This document shows, piece by piece, positions 20,128 to 29,846 of a stretch of DNA of 64,000 bases. The notes below the pieces were generated by a model. That model made no database searches, was not told the origin of the DNA, and was given only the letters and a program-made list of their open reading frames with translations. Position numbers and translations under genes: made by a program. How positions within the stretch are numbered: position 1 is the first letter of the stretch; each line of letters starts with the position of its first letter. Source of the DNA: Streptomyces sp. PKU-EA00015 (GTDB lineage: Bacteria > Actinomycetota > Actinomycetes > Streptomycetales > Streptomycetaceae); contig NZ_JABZEE010000002.1 in the NCBI RefSeq assembly GCF_013387495.1, positions 248,001 to 312,000 of the forward strand, read 5' to 3'.

Positions 20128-20178
20128 GTACGCACGTATTAAACGTCTGTCTAGAACGACTGTTTAATACGTGCGTAC
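20128..20178. promoter_or_regulatory. 51-bp palindromic operator between MFS and TetR genes
   Basis: The arm GTACGCACGTATTAAAC (20128-20144) is repeated exactly in inverse at 20162-20178, separated by a 17-bp spacer that is itself partly symmetric around CTAG. The perfect 17-bp arms are A/T-rich for this genome. The site covers the divergent promoter region. TetR-family dimers bind such palindromes, and this length suggests two dimers. Confidence 0.85.
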
Positions 20179-20181
20179 GGT

Positions 20182-20206
20182 ACGTCTGTATGGGACGTTT
20201 GTATGG
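20182..20206 (+). repeat. 12-bp direct repeat in the tetR promoter region
   Basis: ACGTCTGTATGG (20182-20193) and ACGTTTGTATGG (20195-20206) differ at one base and are 13 bp apart. ACGTCTGT also occurs in the palindrome spacer. They lie 22-46 bp before the TetR start and may add binding sites for the same repressor. Confidence 0.5.
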
Positions 20207-20227
20207 ATCGGGCGGTAGGGTGCCGGC

Positions 20228-20812
20228 ATGGGACATCGAGAGGACCTGCTCGAAGGCGCCAAGCGCTGCCTGCTGGAGAAGGGCTTCGTGCGCACCACGG
20301 CGCGGGACATCGTCAAGGAGTCGGGGACCAACCTGGCGTCGATCGGGTACCACTACGGCTCGAAGGACGCCCTCCTCGCGCAGGCGTACGTCGCCCTGGT
20401 CGAAGGCGTCTCCGACGACTTCGACGCGGGGGAGCGTGCCACGACCGGGACGCGGCCGGGGTCGCTGGAGCGGTTCCAGGAGGTCTGGTCGAACGTGATC
20501 GGCACCATGCGGGGGCCTGACTCGCTGTGGCGGCTCAGCATGGAGATCGTGGTCATGGGCGACCAGTTGCCCGGGGTGCGCGACCACCTGGCCAGGGCCC
20601 AGCGCGAAGGCGCCCGCGGGATCATCCCGATGCTGATGGGCGGCGAGGAGTCCGACGTGGCCGAGGAGGACGTGGACACGCTCGGCAAGTTCTACATGAC
20701 GCTGATGATGGGCCTGATCGCCCAGTGGACGTTCGACCCGCAGACGGCCACCCGCGCCGACGAACTCACCGAAGGGCTGCGGCGTGTGATGGACGCGGCC
20801 CGGAAGTCCTAG
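20228..20812 (+). CDS. TetR/AcrR family transcriptional repressor
   Basis: A 194-aa regulator. The N-terminal DNA-binding domain is a clear TetR helix-turn-helix: LLEKGFVRTTARDIVKESG followed by ASIGYHYGSKDALL (residues 16-50). The rest is an all-helical ligand-binding and dimerisation domain that differs between members. It should repress the divergent MFS exporter and itself through the long palindrome upstream, and release on binding a drug-like ligand. Its stop codon TAG lies in the outer CTAG of the downstream repeat element. Confidence 0.93.
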   Translation: MGHREDLLEGAKRCLLEKGFVRTTARDIVKESGTNLASIGYHYGSKDALLAQAYVALVEGVSDDFDAGERATTGTRPGSLERFQEVWSNVIGTMRGPDSLWRLSMEIVVMGDQLPGVRDHLARAQREGARGIIPMLMGGEESDVAEEDVDTLGKFYMTLMMGLIAQWTFDPQTATRADELTEGLRRVMDAARKS

Positions 20813-21011
20813 GGCCTCTCGTTTGGATCATGCCGGGCTCGCGGGCCCTGGCACGCACGCTCGCCGCGTTGTCGTCGGTCGCCATGGCTCCGCCATTGTC
20901 TCCCTCCTCCGCCTTGCGATCGCACGCACCAGACCCTCCCCCTACGCCCTGCGGGCGTGGGGGGACCCCCACTCACTGACGATCCGGCCTGATCCAAACG
21001 AAAGACCCTAG
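20809..21011. mobile_element. 203-bp MITE-like element with 22-bp terminal inverted repeats
   Basis: The left end CTAGGGCCTCTCGTTTGGAT (20809 on, through 20830) and the inverse of the right end (20990-21011) match over 22 bases with two mismatches. CTAG is outermost at both ends. The inside has no coding potential but carries a distinctive sequence around GTCGCCATGGCTCCGCC. It fills the gap between the convergent tetR and pucR-type genes, and the tetR stop lies in its left end. I recall similar sequences as intergenic repeats in Streptomyces genomes, but that is memory and not a search. Non-autonomous mobilisation by an IS5- or IS630-type transposase is likely. Confidence 0.7.
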
Positions 21012-21021
21012 GCCCGGCCGC

Positions 21022-22254
21022 TCACAGCCGCGCGCCCTTCAGCGCCATGTGCAGCAGCAGCCGGTGCTCGCCGTCGTCCAGGTCCAGGCCGGTCAAGGCC
21101 TCCACGCGCGACAGGCGGTAGTAGAGCGTCTGCCGGTGGATGCCGAGGGCCGCGGCCGTGCGGCCCGCCTGGCCCGCACAGTCGAGGAACACCTCGGCGG
21201 TCCGGGCCAGTTCGGCGTGGGCGGGAGCGAACAGTTCCCGCACGGCCGGGTCGTCCGCCGCTCCCTCGGGCAGGGCCGTCAGCATCCGGTACGGGCCGAG
21301 GTCCGACCACCGGGCGACCGGGCCGAGCCCGGGCTCGGCCAGCACCGCCCGGGCGGCGGACGCGGCCTCCCGCCACGCCCCGTCGAGCTCGCCGAGCCCG
21401 CGCCGCGCCGCGGCCACACCGGCCGCGACGCCGGTTCCCGCCTCCGCCCCCGCCGGGCTGCGGCCCGAGGGCGGTCCCGCCGCCTCACGCAGCCGTGCGG
21501 CGACCGTCAGTGCGGGGGCCGCGTTGTCCGCCGAACGCAGCCGCACCAGCGCGGCGACGGCCCGGACGGCCGCCGGTCTCTCGCCCTCGCGGGGAGTCGC
21601 ACCCGAGGCGGCACCCGCCCGCAGCGGCACCGTGCACAGCGCCGCGGCCCCGGGCAGTGCGCGGACCGACGGCGCGTCGTCCGCGGGCCACGGGGTCACG
21701 CACACCACGGCGTGCGTCCCGTCGGCGTCCGCGCCGAGAGCCGTGCGCAGCGCGGCCACCGCCATGTCGTACTGCCAGCCGCGCTCGGCGGCCAGCACCG
21801 CCCGCAGCTCACGCGACAGGTCGGCGCCCGCGCGCTCCTCGTCGGCCATGAGCGTGCCGATCCGCTCGGTCACCTCCATGGCCGCGGCGAGTTGTTCCAC
21901 GGTCGGGCCCGGGTCGGCGTCGAGCAGCCACACGTACCCGAGGACGACGCCCCGGTGCCGCACCGGCAGGCAGAGGCGGTCACGGAAGACGCCCGCGTCC
22001 GGGGCGGCGGGGATGCGGACCGGTCCCGTCGCGCGGGCGATGCCGAAGCCCTCGAACCAGGCGCGCACCGCAGGCGTGGACTTCCTGGTCAGGATCGACC
22101 GAGTGCGCACCGGGTCGAGCGTGGTCTCGTCGAAGGCGCTGTCGCTGTCGTGGGCGCCGAAGGCGATCAGCCCGAAGTCCCGGTTCTCCAGCGTCGCCGG
22201 CACGGCGAGCAGCGCGGAGATCTCGTCGACCAGGTCCTGGTAATCGCCTTTCAT
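21022..22254 (-). CDS. PucR-family transcriptional regulator, likely of proline catabolism
   Basis: A 410-aa regulator. ATG 22254 ([16 protein letters not shown]) is preferred; an in-frame ATG nine codons upstream lies within a palindrome and lacks a better ribosome site. The N-terminal 150 residues look like a GAF-type sensory domain ([21 protein letters not shown]). The C-terminus is the PucR helix-turn-helix: [23 protein letters not shown], with TLYYRL typical of the family. It is divergent from the proline dehydrogenase gene and, by position, should activate put genes in response to proline. That role is inferred. Confidence 0.85.
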   Translation of the reverse strand: MKGDYQDLVDEISALLAVPATLENRDFGLIAFGAHDSDSAFDETTLDPVRTRSILTRKSTPAVRAWFEGFGIARATGPVRIPAAPDAGVFRDRLCLPVRHRGVVLGYVWLLDADPGPTVEQLAAAMEVTERIGTLMADEERAGADLSRELRAVLAAERGWQYDMAVAALRTALGADADGTHAVVCVTPWPADDAPSVRALPGAAALCTVPLRAGAASGATPREGERPAAVRAVAALVRLRSADNAAPALTVAARLREAAGPPSGRSPAGAEAGTGVAAGVAAARRGLGELDGAWREAASAARAVLAEPGLGPVARWSDLGPYRMLTALPEGAADDPAVRELFAPAHAELARTAEVFLDCAGQAGRTAAALGIHRQTLYYRLSRVEALTGLDLDDGEHRLLLHMALKGARL

Positions 22255-22273
22255 TCCGCCATTCTCGCACCCT

Positions 22274-22289
22274 TCAGACATATGTCTGA
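22274..22289. promoter_or_regulatory. 16-bp palindrome between pucR-type and proline dehydrogenase genes
   Basis: TCAGACATATGTCTGA is a perfect 16-bp palindrome, 20 bp before the regulator start and 149 bp before the proline dehydrogenase start. It is a plausible autoregulatory operator. It contains an in-frame ATG that could be mistaken for the regulator's start. Confidence 0.5.
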
Positions 22290-22437
22290 GATCCGGGACA
22301 CGGATGCGTGACAGCTGTCGATGGCCCCCGAACAGAGCGATCCTTAAGTTTCACGGTGGTTCTTCGTGCCGTTCCCGACACGTCCGCAAAGCGGTCGGCC
22401 TCGGCCCACTTCAACACCTGTTCCGTGGAGGTGCCCC

Positions 22438-23364
22438 GTGCTGGGTCCCGTGATCCTCGCCGCGTCGCGCAGCGACAAGATGCGCCGTTTCGTGTCGGCC
22501 GCCCCAGGGACGAAGCAGGTCGTCGCCCGGTTCATCGCCGGTGAGACCGTCGACCAGGTCATCCCGGTGGTCCGGGACGCCGCCGCGAAGGGCCTCGAGG
22601 TCACCCTCGACGTCGTCGGTGAGGACATCACCACCCCGGAGCAGGCGGCCGCCGCGCGCGACGCCTACCTGGAGCTCGTCGAGCACCTCGAGCCGCTGGA
22701 CCTCGGCCCCCGTGCCGAGATGTCCGTCAAGCTGTCGATGTTCGGCCAGTCCCTGGAGGGAGGCCACGAGCTGGCCCTCGCCAACGTCCGTCCGGTCGTC
22801 GAGGCGGCCGCCGCGATCGGCACCACGGTCACGCTGGACGCGGAGGACCACACCACCCTCGACTCGATGTTCGCCGTCCACGAGGAGCTGCGGAAGGACT
22901 TCCCGCAGACCGGCTGCGTGATCCAGGCGTACCTCTTCCGCACCGAGGAGGACGCCCGGCGCCTGGCCGCGAACGGCAGCCGTGTCCGTCTGGTGAAGGG
23001 CGCGTACAAGGAGCCCGCCTCCGTCGCGATCCAGGACAAGGCCGAGATCGACAAGGCGTACGTCCGCATCCTCAGGATCCTGATGGAGGGCGACGGCTAC
23101 CCGATGATCGGGTCGCACGACCCGCGTCTGATCGCGATCGGTCAGGAGCTCGCACGCAGCGCCGGGCGGAAACTGGACGAGTACGAGTTCCAGATGCTGT
23201 ACGGGATCCGCACCGACGAGCACGTCCGCCTCGCCGCCGAAGGACACCGGATGCGCGTCTACACCGCATACGGCACCGACTGGTACGGCTACTTCATGCG
23301 CCGCCTTGCGGAGAAGCCCGCCAACCTCCTGTTCTTCGTGCGCTCGATGATCACCAAGAACTGA
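22438..23364 (+). CDS. putB: proline dehydrogenase
   Basis: A 308-aa FAD enzyme that oxidises proline to 1-pyrroline-5-carboxylate, monofunctional as in Gram-positive bacteria. GTG 22438 is chosen because GTGGAGG lies directly upstream. Family blocks are the AEMSVKLSMFGQSL strand, LDAEDHTTLDSMF, IQAYLFRTEEDA, VRLVKGAYKEP and the C-terminal YEFQMLYGIR. It is followed 73 bp downstream by P5C dehydrogenase, giving the complete two-step route to glutamate. Confidence 0.95.
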   Translation: MLGPVILAASRSDKMRRFVSAAPGTKQVVARFIAGETVDQVIPVVRDAAAKGLEVTLDVVGEDITTPEQAAAARDAYLELVEHLEPLDLGPRAEMSVKLSMFGQSLEGGHELALANVRPVVEAAAAIGTTVTLDAEDHTTLDSMFAVHEELRKDFPQTGCVIQAYLFRTEEDARRLAANGSRVRLVKGAYKEPASVAIQDKAEIDKAYVRILRILMEGDGYPMIGSHDPRLIAIGQELARSAGRKLDEYEFQMLYGIRTDEHVRLAAEGHRMRVYTAYGTDWYGYFMRRLAEKPANLLFFVRSMITKN

Positions 23365-23437
23365 ACCGGGCACAGACCCCCAGAACCGATTCCAGGGCCG
23401 AGCCCCTCCCCACCCTCGCAAAGGAGTCACGGAACTC

Positions 23438-25069
23438 ATGGACGCTGTCACCCAGGTCCCCGCACCGGTCAACGAGCCGGTGCACGGCTACGCCCCCGGT
23501 TCCGCCGAGCGCGCCCGCCTCGAGGCCAAGCTCAAGGAGCTGGCCGAGAACCCGATCGAGCTGCCGATGACCATCGGCGGCGTCAAGCGGATGGGCGGCG
23601 GCGAGCGGGTCGACGTCGTGCAGCCGCACAACCACAAGGCCGTCATCGGCACTTTCGCCAGTGCCACCCAGCAGGACGCGCAGGACGCGATCGACGCCGC
23701 GCTCGCCGCCGCCCCGGCCTGGCGCGCGATGTCCTTCGACGACCGCGCCGCGATCATCCTGCGCGCCGCCGAGCTGCTGGCCGGCCCCTGGCGCGAGACC
23801 CTGGCCGCCTCCACCATGCTCGGCCAGTCCAAGACCGCCCAGCAGGCCGAGATCGACACCCCCTGCGAGCTCGTCGACTTCTGGCGCTTCAACGTCAAGT
23901 ACGCCCGCGACCTGCTCGCCGAGCAGCCCCCGGCCAACTCGCCGGGCGTGTGGAACCGCCTCGACCACCGCCCGCTCGAGGGCTTCGTCTACGCGATCAC
24001 GCCGTTCAACTTCACGGCCATCGCGGGCAACCTGCCGACGGCGCCCGCGCTGATGGGCAACGTCGTCGTCTGGAAGCCGTCCCCGACCCAGACCCACGCC
24101 GCCGTGCTGCTGATGCAGCTGCTGGAGGAGGCCGGTCTGCCGAAGGGCGTCATCAACCTGGTGACGGGCGACGGCATCGCGGTCTCCGAGGTGGCGCTGA
24201 ACCACCCGATGCTCGCCGGTATCCACTTCACCGGCTCGACCAGGACCTTCCAGCACCTGTGGAAGACGGTCGGCAACAACATCGAGAAGTACCGCTCCTA
24301 CCCGCGCATCGTCGGCGAGACGGGCGGCAAGGACTTCGTCGTCGCGCACCCGAGCGCCGACCGCGCGGTGCTGAAGACCGCGCTGACCCGCGGCTCGTTC
24401 GAGTTCCAGGGCCAGAAGTGTTCCGCTTCCTCGCGTGCCTACATCCCGGCCTCCATCTGGAACTCCGGCTTCAAGGAAGAGTTCGCCGCCGAGGTCGACG
24501 GCATCAAGATGGGTGACGTCACCGACCTGACGAACTTCATCGGCGCCGTGATCGACGAGCGTGCCTTCGCCAAGAACAAGGCCGCGATCGACCGCGCCAA
24601 GTCCGACCCGGCCTGCACGATCGTCGCGGGCGGCAGCTACGACGACTCGGTCGGCTACTTCGTCCGTCCGACGGTCATCGCGTGCACGGACCCCGAGAAC
24701 GAGGTCTTCACGACCGAGTACTTCGGCCCCATCCTCGCCGTCCACGTCTACGAGGACGACCGGTACGACGCCATGCTGGAGCAGATGGAGTCGGTGTCGG
24801 ACTACGCGCTGACCGGCGCGGTCATCGCGAACGACCGCGCCGCCGCCGCGCACACGATGGAGAAGCTGCGGTACGCCGCGGGCAACTTCTACATCAACGA
24901 CAAGTCGACCGGCGCCGTCGTCGGCCAGCAGCCCTTCGGCGGCGGCCGCGCCTCCGGCACCAACGACAAGGCCGGGGCCCCGCAGAACCTGATGCGCTGG
25001 ACGCTGACCCGCGCGATCAAGGAGACGCTGGTCCCGCCGACCGACTACTCCTACCCGCACATGGGCTGA
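23438..25069 (+). CDS. pruA: L-glutamate gamma-semialdehyde (P5C) dehydrogenase
   Basis: A 543-aa NAD-dependent aldehyde dehydrogenase that completes proline degradation to glutamate. ATG 23438 follows AAAGGAGTCACGG. The active-site cysteine is in FQGQKCSASSRAY, the conserved glutamate is in GETGGKDF, and the NAD-binding block is TPFNFTAIAGNLPT. The length fits the actinobacterial stand-alone form. It is probably co-transcribed with the proline dehydrogenase gene, and a strong hairpin follows. Confidence 0.97.
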   Translation: MDAVTQVPAPVNEPVHGYAPGSAERARLEAKLKELAENPIELPMTIGGVKRMGGGERVDVVQPHNHKAVIGTFASATQQDAQDAIDAALAAAPAWRAMSFDDRAAIILRAAELLAGPWRETLAASTMLGQSKTAQQAEIDTPCELVDFWRFNVKYARDLLAEQPPANSPGVWNRLDHRPLEGFVYAITPFNFTAIAGNLPTAPALMGNVVVWKPSPTQTHAAVLLMQLLEEAGLPKGVINLVTGDGIAVSEVALNHPMLAGIHFTGSTRTFQHLWKTVGNNIEKYRSYPRIVGETGGKDFVVAHPSADRAVLKTALTRGSFEFQGQKCSASSRAYIPASIWNSGFKEEFAAEVDGIKMGDVTDLTNFIGAVIDERAFAKNKAAIDRAKSDPACTIVAGGSYDDSVGYFVRPTVIACTDPENEVFTTEYFGPILAVHVYEDDRYDAMLEQMESVSDYALTGAVIANDRAAAAHTMEKLRYAAGNFYINDKSTGAVVGQQPFGGGRASGTNDKAGAPQNLMRWTLTRAIKETLVPPTDYSYPHMG

Positions 25070-25088
25070 CGCCCGGCGCCCCTAGGAC

Positions 25089-25130
25089 ACCGCCCCCCTC
25101 CTGGCCCCCCGAGCCAGGACGGGGGCGGTT
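25089..25130. terminator. pruA terminator
   Basis: ACCGCCCCC with CTCCTGGC on the 5' side pairs with GCCAGGAC and GGGGGCGGT on the 3' side (25089-25105 and 25113-25129). This forms a stem of about 16 bp that starts 20 bp after the pruA stop. A TTCT tail follows. Confidence 0.85.
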
Positions 25131-25144
25131 CTCATGTCCTCACG

Positions 25145-25234
25145 CTCCTGGTCAGGAAGTCGTCCGGGTCCGAAGCCGAGGTGGTCGGGGGCGACGAGCC
25201 GGTAGCGGTCCCCGAGCAGCGGGAACAGGTCGCG
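25145..25234 (-). pseudogene. fragment of an alpha/beta hydrolase gene
   Basis: On the minus strand these 90 bases read RDLFPLLGDRYRLVAPDHLG and then FGPGRLPDQE. This matches the segment after the oxyanion motif of alpha/beta hydrolases, typically R-x-L-I-P-x-L-A-x-x-Y-x-L-V-A-P-D-x-x-G-F-G. Nothing recognisable of the nucleophile elbow or catalytic histidine remains on either side. It is a relic between pruA and the acetyltransferase gene. Confidence 0.6.
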
Positions 25235-25298
25235 AGGGGGTGGCCGGACGGGCGGGAACCGCCGCCTCGTGAGGGCGTGCTGTACGAGACTGGGGGTC

Positions 25299-25865
25299 AT
25301 GACCGACCGAGTGACGGACCTGCCCGACCTGCTGCACACCGCGCACACGTATCAGCTCCCGCCGGCCGTGCTCGGCGAGATCAGGGCGATGCTGGACACC
25401 GCGTTCGACGGCGACTTCGGCGACGAGGACTGGGCGCACGGCCTCGGCGGCATGCACGCCTTCGTCCGCGACCGGCACGGCATCGCCGCGCACGGGAGCC
25501 TGATCATGCGCAGGGCGCTGCACGCGGGCCGTTCGTACCGCGTCGGCTACGTCGAGGCCGTCGCGGTCCGGGCCGACCGCCGACGGCAAGGGCTCGGCGG
25601 GCAGGTGATGGCGGCACTGGAGGCCGTGATCGACGGGGCGTACGACCTGGGCGCGCTGTCCGCCTCGGACGACGGCGCCGGGCTCTACCGGGCCCGCGGC
25701 TGGCGGCTGTGGCGGGGGCGGATCGAGACGCTCGGCCCCGCCGGACCCGAGCACCTCCCGGACGAGGAGGACTCCGCCTACCTCCGCCCGGCAGGCGCCG
25801 CCCCGCTGCCCGAACCGGCCGCGGGCGCGCTCGTCTTCGACTGGCGGGACGGCGACGTGCTCTGA
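25299..25865 (+). CDS. AAC(2')-type aminoglycoside N-acetyltransferase homologue
   Basis: A 188-aa GNAT protein. ATG 25299 follows GGGGG. The whole length resembles AAC(2')-I enzymes of actinobacteria: AFDGDFGDEDWAHGLGGMHA near residue 40, GYVEAVAVRADRRRQGLGGQ (acetyl-CoA site) near residue 85, then GAYDLGALSASDDGAGLYRA and the ending FDWRDGDVL. Known members acetylate the 2'-amino group of gentamicin- or tobramycin-like drugs, and some mycobacterial forms also have cell-wall roles. Whether this one confers resistance is unknown. It stands alone between a hydrolase relic and a convergent oxidoreductase. Confidence 0.85.
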   Translation: MTDRVTDLPDLLHTAHTYQLPPAVLGEIRAMLDTAFDGDFGDEDWAHGLGGMHAFVRDRHGIAAHGSLIMRRALHAGRSYRVGYVEAVAVRADRRRQGLGGQVMAALEAVIDGAYDLGALSASDDGAGLYRARGWRLWRGRIETLGPAGPEHLPDEEDSAYLRPAGAAPLPEPAAGALVFDWRDGDVL

Positions 25866-25910
25866 CAGCGGCCGCACGCTACGGCGGCGTGCTCCGACGG
25901 TGTCTCCCCG

Positions 25911-26933
25911 CTACGGCGCCGTGGCCGCCATGCCCGACCGGCCGACGAGCATCTTCCCCGTGTTCTCGCCGCGCAGCATCCCGAGAAACGCCTCCACGAT
26001 CCGCTCGAAGCCCTCGACCACCGTCACGTCGGCGGTGACGGCGCCGCTCCGCAGGTGCGGGACGAGGAAGTCCTCGAACTCGCCCTGCAGCAAGGTGTGT
26101 TTGCGCACCAGGACACCTTCCAGGCGCAGCGCCTTGCCCACCACGTCGAAGAGGTTGCGGGGCGCGGGCGGCGGCTCGGCCGTGTTGTACTGCGCGATCG
26201 CGCCGACCCACGCGATCCGGCCCGACTCGCGCAACGAGGCGATCGCGCCCTCCAGGTGGCCGCCTCCCACGTTGTCCACGTACGCGTCGATGCCGGTCGG
26301 CGCCGCCTTCGCCAGCAACTCGGCCACCGGTCCGTCGTGGTAGTCGAACGCCGCGTCGTATCCGACCCGTTCGGTCAGGTACCTGACCTTCTCCGCGGAC
26401 CCCGCACTCCCTACGATCCGGCCGGCGCCGAGCAGTCGGGCGATGCGGCCCGCCGCCGTGCCGACCCCGCCCGCGGCGGCCGAGACGAACAGGTCCTCGC
26501 CCGCCTGCAGACGCAGCGTGCGGGTCAGCGCCGCGTACGCGGTCAGCCCCGTGCCGCCCAGGATGCTCAAGTACGCGAAGAGCGGGACGCCTTGGTGCTC
26601 CCGGAGCCTGCGGGCGCCGTCGGCGCCGGCCGTCACCAGTGCGTGGGTGCGCCATCCCGCCCGGTGGAAGACGAGGTCGCCCTCGGCCAGGCCGTCGTCC
26701 CGGGACGCCATGACCCGGCCTATGGTCCGCCCCTCCAGCGGGCTGTTCAGCGCCCATCCGCCGTCCATCTCCTCGCGGTGGTACGGGTCCACGGACCAGT
26801 ACAGGTTCTCGACCAGTGCCTGACCGGGCCCCGGGGAGGGCACGGGCGCCTCGGTGAAGGCGAAATCGGACGCGGCGGGGAAGCCGGTCGGACGGGCGAT
26901 CTGGTGCACGGCGAGCGCGGTGTGAGTCGTCAT
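25911..26933 (-). CDS. MDR-superfamily NADP-dependent oxidoreductase (curcumin/prostaglandin reductase type)
   Basis: A 340-aa cytoplasmic enzyme. ATG 26933 (MTTHTALAVHQIARP) is used; 24 more in-frame codons upstream look noncoding. It lacks zinc ligands. NLYWSVDPYHREEM is the signature of the CurA / leukotriene B4 12-hydroxydehydrogenase group, and the Rossmann motif SAAAGGVGTAAGRIARL lies near residue 140. These enzymes reduce alpha,beta-unsaturated ketones with NADPH. The substrate is unknown. It is convergent with the AAC(2')-like gene. Confidence 0.9.
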   Translation of the reverse strand: MTTHTALAVHQIARPTGFPAASDFAFTEAPVPSPGPGQALVENLYWSVDPYHREEMDGGWALNSPLEGRTIGRVMASRDDGLAEGDLVFHRAGWRTHALVTAGADGARRLREHQGVPLFAYLSILGGTGLTAYAALTRTLRLQAGEDLFVSAAAGGVGTAAGRIARLLGAGRIVGSAGSAEKVRYLTERVGYDAAFDYHDGPVAELLAKAAPTGIDAYVDNVGGGHLEGAIASLRESGRIAWVGAIAQYNTAEPPPAPRNLFDVVGKALRLEGVLVRKHTLLQGEFEDFLVPHLRSGAVTADVTVVEGFERIVEAFLGMLRGENTGKMLVGRSGMAATAP

Positions 26934-27236
26934 GATCGTGACGGTAGTCAGGATCGCCCCGGCCCGGCAGGGGGCGCTTCGGCCGTCGCCCCGGTCGTCG
27001 GTCATGAGGATCCCCCTCCCATGGGGGAAGGCGGTGGCATCTCAGATAGTAGGAAGTCCGAGTAATTGTGGAGACAGGAGAGCGTGGCTGGCCTAACTTT
27101 GTAGGAGCCGAACGTCTCGCTCGATCCAGCGAATGGCGGCCGGAGTCCGTGCCCGAGGCAGGCAACCCCTGCGGCACCGCTCCCCGCCCCTTCCGGCGCC
27201 TTCGAAATCTCTTCTGATTCCAAGGAGTCGATCATC

Positions 27237-27365
27237 ATGCCCGCTGAGACCGTCCGCCGCGTCCGTCACTCCTCCCGCATGAGCGAAGCGGACCGCAAGA
27301 ACGCCGCCGCCGCCCTGCAGCGCGCCCTTGACCGCCGCGACAACGGCGGCTCGACCGGTCACTGA
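27237..27365 (+). CDS. conserved 42-aa hypothetical protein
   Basis: A 42-codon gene, ATG 27237, preceded by AAGGAG at ideal spacing. The product begins MPAETVRRVRHSSRMSEADR and ends GGSTGH. It is basic, helical and has no membrane segment. The strong ribosome site, codon bias and position 84 bp before leuB support a real gene. The sequence upstream (27050-27110) is A/T-richer than its surroundings and probably carries its promoter. The function is unknown. Confidence 0.7.
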   Translation: MPAETVRRVRHSSRMSEADRKNAAAALQRALDRRDNGGSTGH

Positions 27366-27449
27366 TCCGCCGAGGACCCCGTGCCGACACGCGCGTCCAC
27401 ATGGCGGACGCGGCGTGTCAATGAATGGGACGGGGAGTAGGGTGCCGAC

Positions 27450-28493
<1,044 letters not shown>

Positions 28494-28536
28494 CCCGCCG
28501 GACCGACTTTCCGGGGGTGTCCCCCGGACCCCCCAG

Positions 28537-28576
28537 AAGCCGCCGGGTCGCTTTCCCACAGCGCCCGGCGGCTTTT
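28537..28576 (+). terminator. leuB terminator
   Basis: AAGCCGCCGGG (28537-28547) pairs with CCCGGCGGCTT (28564-28574), and TTTTCC follows. A smaller hairpin (CCGGGGG / CCCCCGG, 28511-28527) precedes it. The pair sits just after leuB and gives an efficient-looking stop before ilvE. Confidence 0.85.
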
Positions 28577-28751
28577 CCTGTGCGGCCACCGGGTGTCACC
28601 ATCGAACCCTGGGCCGCACCCACGCCTCCCTGACCGGTCACCCGCGCGCGATAATCGGGCGTGGGCCGTGTCGGCCGGCAATGCTCGGACGTCCAAGCAG
28701 TCGGCGTGAAGCGCGGTCCGCCACTGACAACCGGTGAAGGACACTGCACTC

Positions 28752-29840
28752 ATGACGACGCCCACGATCGAGCTCAAGCCCTCCTCGCATCCGCTGTCCG
28801 ACGCGGAGCGTGAGGCGATCCTGGCCAACCCCGGATTCGGCCGGCACTTCACCGATCACATGGTGACGATCAAGTGGACCGAGGGCCGCGGCTGGCACGA
28901 CGCCGAGCTCGTCCCGTACGCGCCGCTGTCGATCGACCCGGCCAACATGACCCTGCACTACGCGCAGGAGATCTTCGAGGGGCTCAAGGCCTACCGCCGC
29001 CCGGACGGCTCGGTCGTCACCTTCCGCCCCGAGGCCAACGCCCGGCGCTTCCAGGCATCGGCCCGCCGTCTGGCCATGCCCGAGCTGCCCGTGGACCTGT
29101 TCATCGCCGCCTGCGACGCGCTCGTCGAGCAGGACAAGGCGTGGGTGCCCGCGCACGGCGGCGAGGAGTCGCTCTACCTGCGTCCCTTCATGATCGCGAC
29201 TGAGGTCGGGCTCGGCGTGCGCCCGGCCAACGAGTACCTCTTCCTCGTCATCGCCTCGCCCGCCGGCGCGTACTTCCCCGGCGGCGTCAAGCCCGTCTCG
29301 ATCTGGCTCTCCGAGAACCGCGTCCGCGCCGTCCCCGGCGGCATGGGCGACGCGAAGACGGGCGGCAACTACGCGGCTTCCCTGCTCGCCCAGGCCGAGG
29401 CGGCCGCCAAGGGCTGCGACCAGGTCGCCTACCTCGACGCCGTCGAGCACAAGTGGGTCGAGGAACTGGGCGGAATGAACCTGTACTTCGTGTACGGCGA
29501 CCGCATCGTCACGCCCGAGCTCACCGGTTCGCTGCTCGCGGGCATCACGCGTGACTCGCTCCTCCAGCTGGCCAAGGACCTCGGCTACACCTCGGAGGAG
29601 GGCCGCGTCTCGATCGACCAGTGGCGGGCCGACACCGAGAACGGCACCCTCACGGAGGTCTTCGCCTGCGGCACCGCCGCGGTCATCACCCCGGTCGGCC
29701 GGGTGAAGTCCGCGGGCGGCGAGTGGACGCAGTCCGGCGGCGAGCCGGGCGAGGTCACGATGAAGCTCCGCGAGGCGCTGCTGGACATCCAGACCGGCAG
29801 GGCCGAGGACGTCCACGGCTGGACCCACCAGCTCGGCTGA
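28752..29840 (+). CDS. ilvE: branched-chain amino acid aminotransferase
   Basis: A 362-aa PLP enzyme of fold type IV that catalyses the last transamination to valine, leucine and isoleucine. ATG 28752 follows GAAGGAC. The PLP lysine should be K202 in [25 protein letters not shown] and EGRVSIDQW are family blocks, and [13 protein letters not shown] near the C-terminus is the phosphate-binding loop. Together with ilvBNC and leuB it covers most of the branched-chain pathway; ilvD is not in this window. The convergent permease gene ends 6 bp beyond its stop. Confidence 0.97.
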   Translation: MTTPTIELKPSSHPLSDAEREAILANPGFGRHFTDHMVTIKWTEGRGWHDAELVPYAPLSIDPANMTLHYAQEIFEGLKAYRRPDGSVVTFRPEANARRFQASARRLAMPELPVDLFIAACDALVEQDKAWVPAHGGEESLYLRPFMIATEVGLGVRPANEYLFLVIASPAGAYFPGGVKPVSIWLSENRVRAVPGGMGDAKTGGNYAASLLAQAEAAAKGCDQVAYLDAVEHKWVEELGGMNLYFVYGDRIVTPELTGSLLAGITRDSLLQLAKDLGYTSEEGRVSIDQWRADTENGTLTEVFACGTAAVITPVGRVKSAGGEWTQSGGEPGEVTMKLREALLDIQTGRAEDVHGWTHQLG

Positions 29841-29846
29841 ACCGGC

